A stretch of DNA of 39,108 nt, taken from a virus. Where the stretch lies: positions 1-39,108 of IMG/VR virus record IMGVR_UViG_3300008339_005673; one strand, given 5' to 3'. Under the pieces are notes generated by a model. That model was given only the letters and a program-made list of their open reading frames with translations. It did not search any database and was not told the DNA's origin. Numbering within the stretch: position 1 is the first letter of the stretch; every line of letters starts with the position of its first letter. The position numbers and the translations under genes were made by a program. This document shows, one piece after another, positions 30,729 to 37,662 of the stretch.

Positions 30729-30989
30729 ATGCAAACAATGCTAGATACAACGAATTGGGTCTCTTACCCATTCGAAGTTAATGGAGTTAAGTTTAACTCT
30801 ATGCTAGACCCACAAGGCTCTTTCTATCCTAAAGTAGAACGCTTGCCTGCTGGAATGTTTACTGCTGAAAATATCCGCATGACACTAGAACTTATTGGCG
30901 ACCCAACTCAACTAAGCGTTGAGGAATTGCAGGATGAGTTAGATAGAGTAAATGCTGGTGCTTCTGAGGCTCTAGTAGTTTTAGCCTAA
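30729..30989 (+). CDS. Small phage protein, unknown function
   Basis: 86 residues (NWVSYPFEVNGVKFNSMLDP, then an acidic helix VEELQDELDRVNAGASEALV). AAACGAAAGGAAA precedes the ATG. Not recognised. Confidence 0.6.
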   Translation: MQTMLDTTNWVSYPFEVNGVKFNSMLDPQGSFYPKVERLPAGMFTAENIRMTLELIGDPTQLSVEELQDELDRVNAGASEALVVLA

Positions 30990-30992
30990 TAA

Positions 30993-31014
30993 TGTCGGTG
31001 GGTAGGTGTATAAT
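30993..31014 (+). promoter_or_regulatory. TGTCRGT-N9 promoter 7
   Basis: TGTCGGT (30993-30999), 9 nt, TATAAT (31009-31014), starting 4 nt after the previous stop. Confidence 0.7.
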
Positions 31015-31043
31015 CTACCCACTACAACAACGAAAGGAAATAA

Positions 31044-31319
31044 ATGTTAGCAACGGCAATATCATTAGCAGAGGCTACAAAAAAAGCAATATATGATGAG
31101 GAAATATTATCGTTAGCAGGTGAATTACACACACGCAGAAATGAGCTAACAGATAACCAATTTCCTAAATATATTTATATGTATTCAGTAGCATTAGCAA
31201 GCAAGGTAGCAGACCTTACTACTAAAGTACTATTAACAGAGAAAGAAATGTCAGACCTTGTTGATAGTATTAGCGAAATGGAAAACCTATCCGAAACTAT
31301 ACTAGAGGAGTTAGAATAA
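31044..31319 (+). CDS. Small helical phage protein
   Basis: 91 residues, almost all helical (ATAISLAEATKKAIYDEEIL; LTEKEMSDLVDSISEMENLS). CAACGAAAGGAAATAA before the ATG. It abuts the next gene (TAAATG). Confidence 0.6.
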   Translation: MLATAISLAEATKKAIYDEEILSLAGELHTRRNELTDNQFPKYIYMYSVALASKVADLTTKVLLTEKEMSDLVDSISEMENLSETILEELE

Positions 31320-31589
31320 ATGGGACTAAATACAGCAATGGACTTGGCTGAGAGTTTTGACTTAGATCAAGCAATACTAATACACTTACAAGGTAATCAT
31401 TATCCACCCGTACCTGCATCAATGGTACAGCCATGTATCGATGCTATCGATGCTTACTATGAGGACGACTACGATAAGATGATCGTATTACCTGAAGGCG
31501 TACTATGGAAGGGCAGAGATCAAGCACCTGCTTCAGCAATCATAGAAGCGCATCACCTAGAAGCGTGGCTACCTGAAACCGACTACTAA
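31320..31589 (+). CDS. Small acidic phage protein
   Basis: 89 residues (NTAMDLAESFDLDQAILIHL; YYEDDYDKMIVLPEGVLWKG). Acidic with a His/Trp-containing end. Cotranscribed with the preceding gene; not recognised. Confidence 0.6.
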   Translation: MGLNTAMDLAESFDLDQAILIHLQGNHYPPVPASMVQPCIDAIDAYYEDDYDKMIVLPEGVLWKGRDQAPASAIIEAHHLEAWLPETDY

Positions 31590-31590
31590 T

Positions 31591-31612
31591 TGTCGGTGGA
31601 GGGTGCTATAAT
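31591..31612 (+). promoter_or_regulatory. TGTCRGT-N9 promoter 8
   Basis: TGTCGGT (31591-31597), 9 nt, TATAAT (31607-31612) with TGC. It starts 2 nt after the previous stop. Confidence 0.7.
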
Positions 31613-31636
31613 ACAAACCTAAACGAAAGGAAACAA

Positions 31637-31780
31637 ATGGAAATCGGACAACTATACACAACCACTAAAAGTGGTATTCAGGGAATTATCAAGGCTATTG
31701 ATAATCACCCTTCAGGTGTTGCTCGTATCTTGCTAGATGTAAATGGCAAGGAACGCTGGACTAGCGCATCAGTTAAGTAA
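31637..31780 (+). CDS. 47-residue beta-rich phage protein
   Basis: MEIGQLYTTTKSGIQGIIKA then RILLDVNGKERWTSASVK, a likely small beta barrel. AAACGAAAGGAAACAA precedes the ATG. It is a single-gene unit between two promoters. Confidence 0.55.
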   Translation: MEIGQLYTTTKSGIQGIIKAIDNHPSGVARILLDVNGKERWTSASVK

Positions 31781-31799
31781 TAAGATAAGCAGACTCTAT

Positions 31800-31821
31800 T
31801 GTCGGTAGGGTCTGCTACAAT
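31800..31821 (+). promoter_or_regulatory. TGTCRGT-N9 promoter 9
   Basis: TGTCGGT (31800-31806), 9 nt, TACAAT (31816-31821) with TGC. Confidence 0.7.
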
Positions 31822-31847
31822 ACAACCAACCTAACGAAAGGAATACA

Positions 31848-32270
31848 ATGGCAAGAGGCAAAGCAATACAGGTAAAAATCGCAACTGCTAAGGTTATTAA
31901 AGCCCTAGAAACAAAGTTAGCAAAGATAGAGGCTGACTACACAAAGCAAGACGAGAACGAAGCCAAATATAAGAAGGCATACGAAAAGTGGCAGAAGGAT
32001 ATTGGCAAATGGGCAGTTGGACAAATTGCCAAAGCACAAAACCTACGCACCAATTATCGTTCTTGGAACACAACTCTTAATGTTGATTTTGATTTAATCA
32101 TAGATGAGAAAGACTTTCCAAAAGAGCCTGAGCGTAATTATGAGGTAATCCATGTTCATAGTTATCGTGAGATGAAAGAGGAGATAGAGAACGCTATCCG
32201 TATCCTTAAAATGACCGATGAGGAAGTAGTTTCTACTTCTACATACAACGCTATCGCAAGATACTTGTAA
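31848..32270 (+). CDS. Coiled-coil phage protein, unknown function
   Basis: 140 residues. The first ~65 are Lys/Ala/Glu-rich helix (KVIKALETKLAKIEADYTKQ), suggesting a coiled coil; the rest is alpha/beta (DFDLIIDEKDFP, YEVIHVHSYREMKEEIENAI). AACGAAAGGAATACA leader. A single-gene unit closed by a terminator. Confidence 0.65.
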   Translation: MARGKAIQVKIATAKVIKALETKLAKIEADYTKQDENEAKYKKAYEKWQKDIGKWAVGQIAKAQNLRTNYRSWNTTLNVDFDLIIDEKDFPKEPERNYEVIHVHSYREMKEEIENAIRILKMTDEEVVSTSTYNAIARYL

Positions 32271-32276
32271 TTAACT

Positions 32277-32301
32277 GGGGGCTAGACAAAATCTAGCCCC
32301 C
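32277..32301 (+). terminator. Intrinsic terminator
   Basis: GGGGGCTAGA / TCTAGCCCCC, 10-bp stem with a CAAAA loop, followed by TATGTT. The next gene seems to start from a TGTTAAAAT box right after it. Confidence 0.75.
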
Positions 32302-32339
32302 TATGTTAAAATAGTTATCCCTACTAACAAAGGAATAAA

Positions 32340-32552
32340 ATGCGGTATCGTGTAGAAATCTACGACGCAAACAAAGCTCACGATTTAACTCTTTATTTTA
32401 AAGAAAATGTAAATCGTGAAGCAATTACAAAAGCAGTTAAGCAAAACATAAAACGCTTTCAAGGAACAGTCAAAGCATATGTAGTTGATACAAAAGATAA
32501 CAAAAAAATATTTGCTGCTTATTTTCCAGAAGAGATTCATTCTTTAATCTAA
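32340..32552 (+). CDS. Small phage protein, unknown function
   Basis: 70 residues (MRYRVEIYDANKAHDLTLYF; KAVKQNIKRFQGTVKAYVVD), a compact beta-alpha-beta pattern. AAAGGAATAAA before the ATG. Isolated between two terminators. Confidence 0.6.
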   Translation: MRYRVEIYDANKAHDLTLYFKENVNREAITKAVKQNIKRFQGTVKAYVVDTKDNKKIFAAYFPEEIHSLI

Positions 32553-32558
32553 TAATCT

Positions 32559-32584
32559 TGGGCCAGGTCCTTGCTCCTGGCCCA
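32559..32584 (+). terminator. Intrinsic terminator
   Basis: TGGGCCAGG / CCTGGCCCA stem with an 8-nt loop, then TTTCCC. Confidence 0.75.
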
Positions 32585-32590
32585 TTTCCC

Positions 32591-32617
32591 TGCCCGCAAA
32601 GCTGTGGGGGCATTTTT
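32591..32617 (+). terminator. Second terminator-like hairpin
   Basis: TGCCC (32591) pairs with GGGCA (32608-32612), followed by TTTTT. It leads directly into bipartite element copy 4. Confidence 0.45.
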
Positions 32618-32620
32618 CTG

Positions 32621-32651
32621 TTTACGTCAAGTCCAAATTTTCCCCTGGAAT
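32621..32651 (+). repeat. Bipartite TTTACG-N16-CCCTGGAAT element, copy 4
   Basis: TTTACG (32621-32626), 16 nt, CCCTGGAAT (32643-32651), 20 nt before promoter 10. Confidence 0.6.
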
Positions 32652-32670
32652 GTTTAGTAGTATTGCCAGA

Positions 32671-32692
32671 TGTCAGTCATGTATGCTAGAAT
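32671..32692 (+). promoter_or_regulatory. TGTCRGT-N9 promoter 10
   Basis: TGTCAGT (32671-32677), 9 nt, TAGAAT (32687-32692) with TGC; a TTGCCA lies 18 nt before the -10. Confidence 0.7.
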
Positions 32693-32719
32693 AAGGCAAC
32701 TCAAAACGAAAGGATAAAA

Positions 32720-33736
32720 ATGGCTCATGAACTAGAATCACAAAATGGTGTAGCAAGTTTTGCATCATTCCGTGAACCTGCGTGGCATGGTTTAGGTACC
32801 GTGTTCACAGAAGAAAAAAATACTAGCGAAATGCTAGTTGCTGCAAATCTTAACGGATGGAATGTTAGATTAGAAGATTTAGAAATCCCATCTCAATTAA
32901 CATCCGATAAAAACTATCAATATGTTGTGCGTACTAATCCTACGGACAAAACACAAACCGATGTTTTAGGAATTGTCGGTGAGCGCTATGTACCATTGCA
33001 AAATGAAGATTTATTTGCATTTGGTGATAACATCCTAGATGGTGGAGGCCGATGGGAGACCGCTGGCTCAATCCGTGGCGGACGTGTTGTATTTGGATCT
33101 CTTGCTTTAGAGCGTGAGACCGTGCTCGATCCTAACGGCGTGGCAGATGTGGTTAAAACATATTTGCTAATTAATACATCGCATGATGGATCAATTGCAA
33201 TTCAAGCATCCATAACACCCGTTCGTGTTGTGTGTGCTAATACTCTCAATCTTGCATTGGGTAGCATCAAGAAAAAAGATGGCGTAAAGCAATCTTTCAA
33301 AATCCGTCATACACAATCGGCGGAAGGTCGCATTCAAGTTGCCCGTGAGACTTTAGGTCTTGCCAATGCATACATGGATAAATTCGACATCATGGCTAAG
33401 TTAATGATTGAGACGGAAATTACCGCTCAACAATTTAACGAAATCATTCTTGCTGCTTATCCAAAACCTGATAAAGATGTTAAGGGTGCAATCAAGAAAT
33501 GGGAAAATAAAGTTAATTTAATTAACGATATTTATACTGGCGAATATAATCACACAATCGCTGGTAATGCGTGGGGTGCTTTAAATGCTTTAACTGAGCG
33601 TTTAGATTGGCATCGCAATGCCCGTGGTACTAACACTGAAAATATGTTAGCATCTGCAAGCGGTTTTGATCCTGCAATTAACGCAGAAAAAAATCGTTTG
33701 TTAAAAGTTGTACAAAATAAATTACAACTAGTATAA
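32720..33736 (+). CDS. DUF932 (phage/plasmid-like TIGR03299) protein
   Basis: 338 residues. N-terminus FREPAWHGLGTVF, then RYVPLQNEDLFAFGDNILDG, RVVFGSLALERE and VVCANTLNLAL, the standard markers of DUF932. The C-terminal part is helical and ends in a WHRNARGTNTENMLASASGF segment. The biochemical function is unknown; the family is common in phages and plasmids and is usually expressed early. AACGAAAGGATAAAA leader, TGTCRGT promoter, downstream hairpin. Confidence 0.9.
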   Translation: MAHELESQNGVASFASFREPAWHGLGTVFTEEKNTSEMLVAANLNGWNVRLEDLEIPSQLTSDKNYQYVVRTNPTDKTQTDVLGIVGERYVPLQNEDLFAFGDNILDGGGRWETAGSIRGGRVVFGSLALERETVLDPNGVADVVKTYLLINTSHDGSIAIQASITPVRVVCANTLNLALGSIKKKDGVKQSFKIRHTQSAEGRIQVARETLGLANAYMDKFDIMAKLMIETEITAQQFNEIILAAYPKPDKDVKGAIKKWENKVNLINDIYTGEYNHTIAGNAWGALNALTERLDWHRNARGTNTENMLASASGFDPAINAEKNRLLKVVQNKLQLV

Positions 33737-33744
33737 ATAATATG

Positions 33745-33760
33745 GGGCCCGCAAGGGCCC
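33745..33760 (+). terminator. Hairpin after the DUF932 gene
   Basis: GGGCCC-GCAA-GGGCCC, a GNRA-loop hairpin with a weak U tract (TATATTC). It is 8 nt before the tRNA, so it might also guide tRNA processing. Confidence 0.5.
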
Positions 33761-33768
33761 TATATTCT

Positions 33769-33842
33769 GGTCCCATAGATCAATTGGTTAGATCGTTACC
33801 CTGTCACGGTAGAGGCTACGGGTTCAAGTCCCGTTGGGATCG
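33769..33842 (+). tRNA. tRNA-Asp (GUC)
   Basis: 74 nt. Acceptor GGTCCCA / TGGGATC, anticodon loop CTGTCAC (anticodon GTC), T arm ACGGG-TTCAAGT-CCCGT. CCA not encoded. Confidence 0.95.
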
Positions 33843-33854
33843 CAAGCTGCCCCC

Positions 33855-33880
33855 AGAGCTAAAGGCAACATAGCTCTTTT
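33855..33880 (+). terminator. Intrinsic terminator after tRNA-Asp
   Basis: AGAGCTA / TAGCTCT stem, 9-nt loop, running into TTT. Its U tract is shared with the TTTACG of bipartite element copy 5. Confidence 0.6.
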
Positions 33881-33908
33881 ACGGCATACATATAAAAAGC
33901 CCCAAAAT
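33878..33908 (+). repeat. Bipartite element, copy 5
   Basis: TTTACG (33878-33883), 16 nt, CCCCAAAAT (33900-33908), 9 nt before promoter 11. Confidence 0.5.
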
Positions 33909-33917
33909 CCTTGATAA

Positions 33918-33939
33918 TGTCAGTTGACTCTGCTACAAT
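33918..33939 (+). promoter_or_regulatory. TGTCRGT-N9 promoter 11
   Basis: TGTCAGT (33918-33924), 9 nt, TACAAT (33934-33939) with TGC. A TTGATA (33911-33916) stands exactly 17 nt before the -10, so this copy also fits a classic sigma70 promoter. Confidence 0.75.
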
Positions 33940-33964
33940 TGCGACATTCAACGAAAGGAATGAA

Positions 33965-34723
33965 ATGCCTAACTGGGTGTATAACACATTAACTATACAA
34001 GGTCCTAAAGACCAAGTAGATTCAATTAAAGATAAACTTAATCAGCCATTTGAAGTAATGCATGATAGTTGGAACATGAAGACTATGCAGATGGAAGTAA
34101 CTAAGTCTACTTATTCTAATCCTGTCTTTGCTTTTTGGAATATACATTCTCCATTAGAGGATGGTATTACAATGGAAGAATATGTTCAACAACCTGCACG
34201 ACTAGGACTAGATACAAATTCCCCTGATTGGTTTGCTAAAGAAGTAGAGCATGCTAAGACTCAGAAAGACTGGTATAACTGGAATACTTCTAATTGGGGA
34301 ACTAAATGGGATGTTGCTGTATCAGATGGTGACGAGTATCCTGATACTGAACTACTGGAGCATATGTCTGATGGTGAGGACCAATGGCTAGTATATAAAT
34401 ATAATACTGCATGGTCGCCTGCCGTCTCTGTATTAGTTAAACTATCTAACTTAATTCCGAACTGTGTCCTTACTTTAGAATTTGAAGAGGAGCAAGGCTG
34501 GGGAGGAGAATATGAGATTGTAAATGGTGAGGTTACAACTAAACTAGAATACGAGAATCGCTGCTATGCTTGCCAATCCTTTAATACATTAGATTATTGT
34601 GAGGACGGCTGCGGTGAATTCTGCTCAGAATGCAATCAAGGTTCTTGGCAAGATGAGGAAGCAATGAAAGAATGTCAGACCCATGGTGTACAATTAGCCA
34701 CTACCACAACGAAAGGAAACTAA
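33965..34723 (+). CDS. Api92-like ferredoxin-fold phage protein
   Basis: 252 residues from the ATG at 33965 after TCAACGAAAGGAA; an upstream in-frame ATG at 33911 lies in the promoter. It opens MPNWVYNTLTIQG, the standard start of the Api92/YubB ferredoxin-like domain, and has the WGTKWDVAVSDGD and YNTAWSPAVSVLVKLSNLIP core. The C-terminus adds a Cys-rich segment (CYACQSFNTLDYCEDGCGEF, CSEC), probably a zinc ribbon. Role in phages unknown. Confidence 0.8.
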   Translation: MPNWVYNTLTIQGPKDQVDSIKDKLNQPFEVMHDSWNMKTMQMEVTKSTYSNPVFAFWNIHSPLEDGITMEEYVQQPARLGLDTNSPDWFAKEVEHAKTQKDWYNWNTSNWGTKWDVAVSDGDEYPDTELLEHMSDGEDQWLVYKYNTAWSPAVSVLVKLSNLIPNCVLTLEFEEEQGWGGEYEIVNGEVTTKLEYENRCYACQSFNTLDYCEDGCGEFCSECNQGSWQDEEAMKECQTHGVQLATTTTKGN

Positions 34724-34724
34724 C

Positions 34725-35174
34725 ATGGAATCAACTGTAATACCTGACACATATAATCCTAATGCCCTTGTACAGTACAAGGTGATTGACGGAGAAACTG
34801 TTACATTTCCAATTACAAAAGTAACAGATTTAGAATGGGTGCTCGAAAACGCTAGACAACGCACTGCCGAGTACTTTAGCCTGCGAAATAAGATTGACGG
34901 GCTAAATGATCAAATCATAGAATGGTCTAATCCAAACTATGACAAAGATGATGTAATTCGTGAACTCTGCGAATACTTTGATCTTAACCCATCTAAGCAA
35001 GTAACTGTAACTGGAACTATATCATTTGAAGTAACGGTTGATGTTCCATTTAATGAAGTTGAAAACTTTGACGCACATTATTATCTAGGTGATGAATTAT
35101 CATTAGATTCAAATAGTCATAATGTTGATGTTAACACATGGAGCATCGAAGACACAGATGTGGATTGGAACTAA
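34725..35174 (+). CDS. Phage protein, unknown function
   Basis: 149 residues, acidic. Residues ~38-60 (LENARQRTAEYFSLRNKIDG) are helical and the C-terminal half is beta-rich (KQVTVTGTISFEVTVDVPFN). CAACGAAAGGAAACTAAC precedes the ATG. It overlaps the next start (TAATG). Confidence 0.6.
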   Translation: MESTVIPDTYNPNALVQYKVIDGETVTFPITKVTDLEWVLENARQRTAEYFSLRNKIDGLNDQIIEWSNPNYDKDDVIRELCEYFDLNPSKQVTVTGTISFEVTVDVPFNEVENFDAHYYLGDELSLDSNSHNVDVNTWSIEDTDVDWN

Positions 35175-35413
35175 TGTATTATAAATTAAAAGCAGATTCA
35201 ATTAAGGCGTTCCATTTTTCTATATGGGACGCTGAGGTTGGAGGCCTGGATCCTGATTCATATAATCTTGATGCATTGACTTTCGAGATTGGAACTGGTA
35301 ATATTGAGAAGGTAACTAGATTAATATCTAAGCACCAACTTAAGGTTTTAATCGAGAGCAAGTATGCTGATAACGAATTAGCGTACAGATATGATAGGAT
35401 GATAAATGTCTGA
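35174..35413 (+). CDS. Small phage protein, unknown function
   Basis: 79 residues from the ATG at 35174, overlapping the previous stop; a longer frame from 35138 lies inside the upstream gene and is not favoured. MYYKLKADSIKAFHFSIWDA, alpha/beta. Not recognised. Confidence 0.55.
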   Translation: MYYKLKADSIKAFHFSIWDAEVGGLDPDSYNLDALTFEIGTGNIEKVTRLISKHQLKVLIESKYADNELAYRYDRMINV

Positions 35414-35552
35414 TTATAAAGATGGGTTTCAAGACGGATATAAGTTTGCCCGTGAAGAAATGATTGATAAGTTACGGGAAATTGATATTGCAGATATTGA
35501 CTCATGGTTATTAGATAGATTATCAGACATGATAGAAAGCAATAAACTATGA
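35406..35552 (+). CDS. 48-residue phage protein
   Basis: MSDYKDGFQDGYKFAREEMI, a DGxxDGYxFAREE helix seen in small phage proteins, and an acidic amphipathic end. It overlaps genes on both sides (ATGA with the next). Confidence 0.55.
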   Translation: MSDYKDGFQDGYKFAREEMIDKLREIDIADIDSWLLDRLSDMIESNKL

Positions 35553-35737
35553 GCGAATGGATTAAATGCGACAGCTGCCCAGCTCAAGCCAAATACCTGG
35601 CTCGTAGTACAGGCGGTGAATTAGCTTTCTGTTCACATCATAAAAATAAAAATTCAGAGACCCTAGACAAATGGGCCTTTGAAATGATAGAATTAAATAA
35701 AACGGAAGAAATACCTCAACTAGAAAAGGCGGTTTAA
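35549..35737 (+). CDS. Small zinc-binding-like phage protein
   Basis: 62 residues: CDSCPAQAKYLARSTGGELA then FCSHHKNK, i.e. CxxC and CxHH, a likely zinc ribbon similar to small phage proteins annotated as such. Acidic C-terminal helix. Confidence 0.65.
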   Translation: MSEWIKCDSCPAQAKYLARSTGGELAFCSHHKNKNSETLDKWAFEMIELNKTEEIPQLEKAV

Positions 35738-35738
35738 A

Positions 35739-36143
35739 ATGGGAGACAGAGCAAATTACGTATTCGTAGACGGAGCGGGTGACACCATATGTCTATATGG
35801 GCACTGGGCTGGCTACAACATGCTAGGCAAATTGGCGGATGCTGTGATCGCAGCACGTCCTCGTTGGACAGATGAATCATATGCAACACGTATTGCTATT
35901 AGCCAATTAATCGGAGACCAATGGAACATGGAAACAGGCTGGGGTCTTCAAGTAAATTCAATTGGAGATAATGAGCACAAGATTGCTGTTATCAACTGGA
36001 AAGATCAGACCTTCTCATTACACGAGCAAGACGATCACCGTAACTTAGAGAATAAAGTTTTAGGTATGAAGAATGAAGCAATCTTTACCATGGACCTAAC
36101 AGCGTTCTGTGAGAAGTATGCGCTAGAAAGACTGCTAGTCTAG
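35739..36143 (+). CDS. Conserved-type phage protein, MGDRAN family
   Basis: 134 residues. The start MGDRANYVFVDGAGDTICLY with YGHWAG is shared by small proteins of many actinophages; their function is unknown to me. Middle RIAISQLIGDQWNMETGWGL. It closes the Api92-like operon and is followed by the candidate antisense RNA. Confidence 0.65.
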   Translation: MGDRANYVFVDGAGDTICLYGHWAGYNMLGKLADAVIAARPRWTDESYATRIAISQLIGDQWNMETGWGLQVNSIGDNEHKIAVINWKDQTFSLHEQDDHRNLENKVLGMKNEAIFTMDLTAFCEKYALERLLV

Positions 36144-36145
36144 TG

Positions 36146-36154
36146 TGATATAAT
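36146..36154 (+). promoter_or_regulatory. Extended -10 promoter of the candidate antisense RNA
   Basis: TGATATAAT just after the stop of the previous gene, predicting transcription from about 36161. No strong -35 is seen. Confidence 0.55.
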
Positions 36155-36160
36155 TTGATT

Positions 36161-36285
36161 AGGCCCTGTGCCTATTCATAGAATGGTGCATCTATTGGAT
36201 GCTAAGTAAGGCAGGTTTTTCCTTTCGTTGAGGTCCTAGCAGCCATTCATCTTAATCCCCCCTTGTCCCAGGGGGGATTTCTTTT
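36161..36285 (+). ncRNA. Candidate trans-acting RNA with an anti-ribosome-binding-site sequence
   Basis: About 125 nt between an extended -10 box and a strong terminator, with no plausible ORF. GAATGG (36181-36186) pairs with CCATTC (36243-36248), enclosing a small hairpin GCATC-TATTG-GATGC (36188-36202) and an unpaired stretch TTTTTCCTTTCGTTGAGG (36216-36233). That stretch is the complement of the leader CAACGAAAGGAAA found before many right-arm genes: 13 matching bases at 31028, 33948 and 34707, and 9-12 at several others. It could block or tune translation of these messages. Alternatively it is a remnant of a leader in reverse orientation, but no start codon follows on the minus strand. 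Confidence 0.55.
36254..36285 (+). terminator. Strong intrinsic terminator
   Basis: AATCCCCCC / GGGGGGATT, 9-bp stem, 8-nt loop, then TCTTTT. Confidence 0.9.
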
Positions 36286-36316
36286 GCCCTCAAAGAGGAG
36301 AGGGTAGCATATTGTC

Positions 36317-36347
36317 TTTACGGAAGTCAAATATATTTCCCTGAAAT
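36317..36347 (+). repeat. Bipartite TTTACG-N16-CCCTGAAAT element, copy 6
   Basis: TTTACG (36317-36322), 16 nt, CCCTGAAAT (36339-36347), 49 nt before promoter 12. Confidence 0.6.
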
Positions 36348-36396
36348 CTCAAGCTTTGGACATGTGGTGTAAAACACACCTATATTCTATATACAA

Positions 36397-36418
36397 TGTC
36401 AGTGGTCTGTTATATAAT
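36397..36418 (+). promoter_or_regulatory. TGTCRGT-N9 promoter 12
   Basis: TGTCAGT (36397-36403), 9 nt, TATAAT (36413-36418), 24 nt before the 36443 gene. Confidence 0.7.
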
Positions 36419-36442
36419 TAAGGTCCTAGCGAAAGGATATAT

Positions 36443-36682
36443 ATGGGTTATTCAAATGATAAACCAAGTATGTTTGATGATATGCCTGAACATATTGCAA
36501 ATGCTATTGTTCAAGAGATATCTGAGGACTTATTTGATAGTTGGATATCAGGTCATTTAGACGAAGGTATGTTTATTGCTGACTATGAAATGGCTAGCAT
36601 GTGCTCTGATGAATCCGTCAAAAAACAATTTAATGAATATTGGCAAGTCGAACCAGGAGAGGAATACTACATAGAATGTTAG
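36443..36682 (+). CDS. Small acidic phage protein
   Basis: 79 residues (KPSMFDDMPEHIANAIVQEI; MASMCSDESVKKQFNEYWQV), very acidic with a helical core. GCGAAAGGATATAT leader. Overlaps the next start. Not recognised. Confidence 0.6.
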   Translation: MGYSNDKPSMFDDMPEHIANAIVQEISEDLFDSWISGHLDEGMFIADYEMASMCSDESVKKQFNEYWQVEPGEEYYIEC

Positions 36683-36837
36683 GATATACATATAAGGATA
36701 TACAGGAGTTTGGTACATCATTAACTGTTGCTATTGATTCCGCCACCGACCCTAGCGTTAAGCAAGGTCTATTAACCATATGGGATTTCTTTGAAGGTCT
36801 ATTAGCGGAAGGATATGTACAAGGTGAATCATACTAA
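36676..36837 (+). CDS. 53-residue phage protein
   Basis: ATG at 36676 (MLGYTYKDIQEFGTSLTVAI) overlaps the previous stop; a longer frame starting at 36640 would overlap the previous gene by 43 bases and is not favoured. Ends WDFFEGLLAEGYVQGESY. Unknown function. Confidence 0.5.
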   Translation: MLGYTYKDIQEFGTSLTVAIDSATDPSVKQGLLTIWDFFEGLLAEGYVQGESY

Positions 36838-36838
36838 G

Positions 36839-36982
36839 ATGATTGAATATATGAATATACATCTAATTAGTCTTAATCAAGATAGAGACCCATTAGATAA
36901 AAGCCCTGAAGATCTTATATTTTTAGAAGGACAAATACATGCAGTTAGACATCTACTGGAGGTAGCAAATGATAATGTCTGA
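36839..36982 (+). CDS. 47-residue phage protein
   Basis: MIEYMNIHLISLNQDRDPLD then an amphipathic helix (LEGQIHAVRHLLEVAN). It is 1 nt after the previous stop and overlaps the next gene. Unknown function. Confidence 0.5.
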   Translation: MIEYMNIHLISLNQDRDPLDKSPEDLIFLEGQIHAVRHLLEVANDNV

Positions 36983-37223
36983 TGAATTAAGCCCACATCT
37001 TCAAAAGCTGATAGATATGGGAGAAACGGGAACTGATGTCATGCATGGAGAATTAAAAAACTTAATGTATGAATGTGAAACTAGACTATTAGACATTTCT
37101 GAGCTACAAGATAATCCTGAATATCAATATTTATCAGGTAGGCTGGATGCCTTGACAGATATCTATGTTATGACGTATAATTTATCATTCGCTATCAACG
37201 AAAGGGCTAAACAACGTGGATAA
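36969..37223 (+). CDS. Small helical phage protein
   Basis: 84 residues, helical (SPHLQKLIDMGETGTDVMHG; YECETRLLDISELQDNPEYQ). GGAGGT 5 nt before the ATG at 36969 decides the start over the ATG at 36975. Unknown function. Confidence 0.6.
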   Translation: MIMSDELSPHLQKLIDMGETGTDVMHGELKNLMYECETRLLDISELQDNPEYQYLSGRLDALTDIYVMTYNLSFAINERAKQRG

Positions 37224-37662
37224 TGCAGACTATGATCGTGGTGTCAAGATCAAAATGCAATTGGACCAAATAGTAAATACTTTAAATAATATGGATGTAG
37301 GAATTCCATTAGTATGGCTATGGTCTTGGGATATTATTCGAGATAAGTATCAATCATATGAGACTGTATCTGATTGGAATGAATATGTTGTTAAAGAAGG
37401 AGTAACTCTAGATAATATCTGGGAGGAACTCTGGGGTAACCCGCCTGATCAATTTACATTAGAGTATGGCGCTGAGTACATGGACGAGGCTGTCACGGAT
37501 TGGATGATCAATAATAATTTCTTGGTCGCCCTAGATGATGACAACTGGCTTGATGACGAAGACGAAGATTCTGACGAGGAGTCAGATAACACAACTGAAT
37601 ATGGAACGCAAGAATCAGGTTTCAAGGCGGAGCCTGTCGTATTAGAAGGGTCAACACAATGA
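37216..37662 (+). CDS. Acidic phage protein, GTG start
   Basis: 148 residues from GTG at 37216, with AACGAAAGG upstream. The C-terminal ~40 residues are extremely acidic (DDDNWLDDEDEDSDEESDNT), a possible DNA-mimic or disordered tail. Contains Trp-rich VWLWSWDIIRDKYQSYE. Overlaps the next gene by 4 bases. Confidence 0.6.
   Translation: MDNADYDRGVKIKMQLDQIVNTLNNMDVGIPLVWLWSWDIIRDKYQSYETVSDWNEYVVKEGVTLDNIWEELWGNPPDQFTLEYGAEYMDEAVTDWMINNNFLVALDDDNWLDDEDEDSDEESDNTTEYGTQESGFKAEPVVLEGSTQ

Noticed and set aside
33911-33964. N-terminal extension of the Api92-like protein from ATG 33911
   Set aside because: It would place the start inside the promoter and ribosome-binding leader; MPNWVYN at 33965 is the family-typical start.
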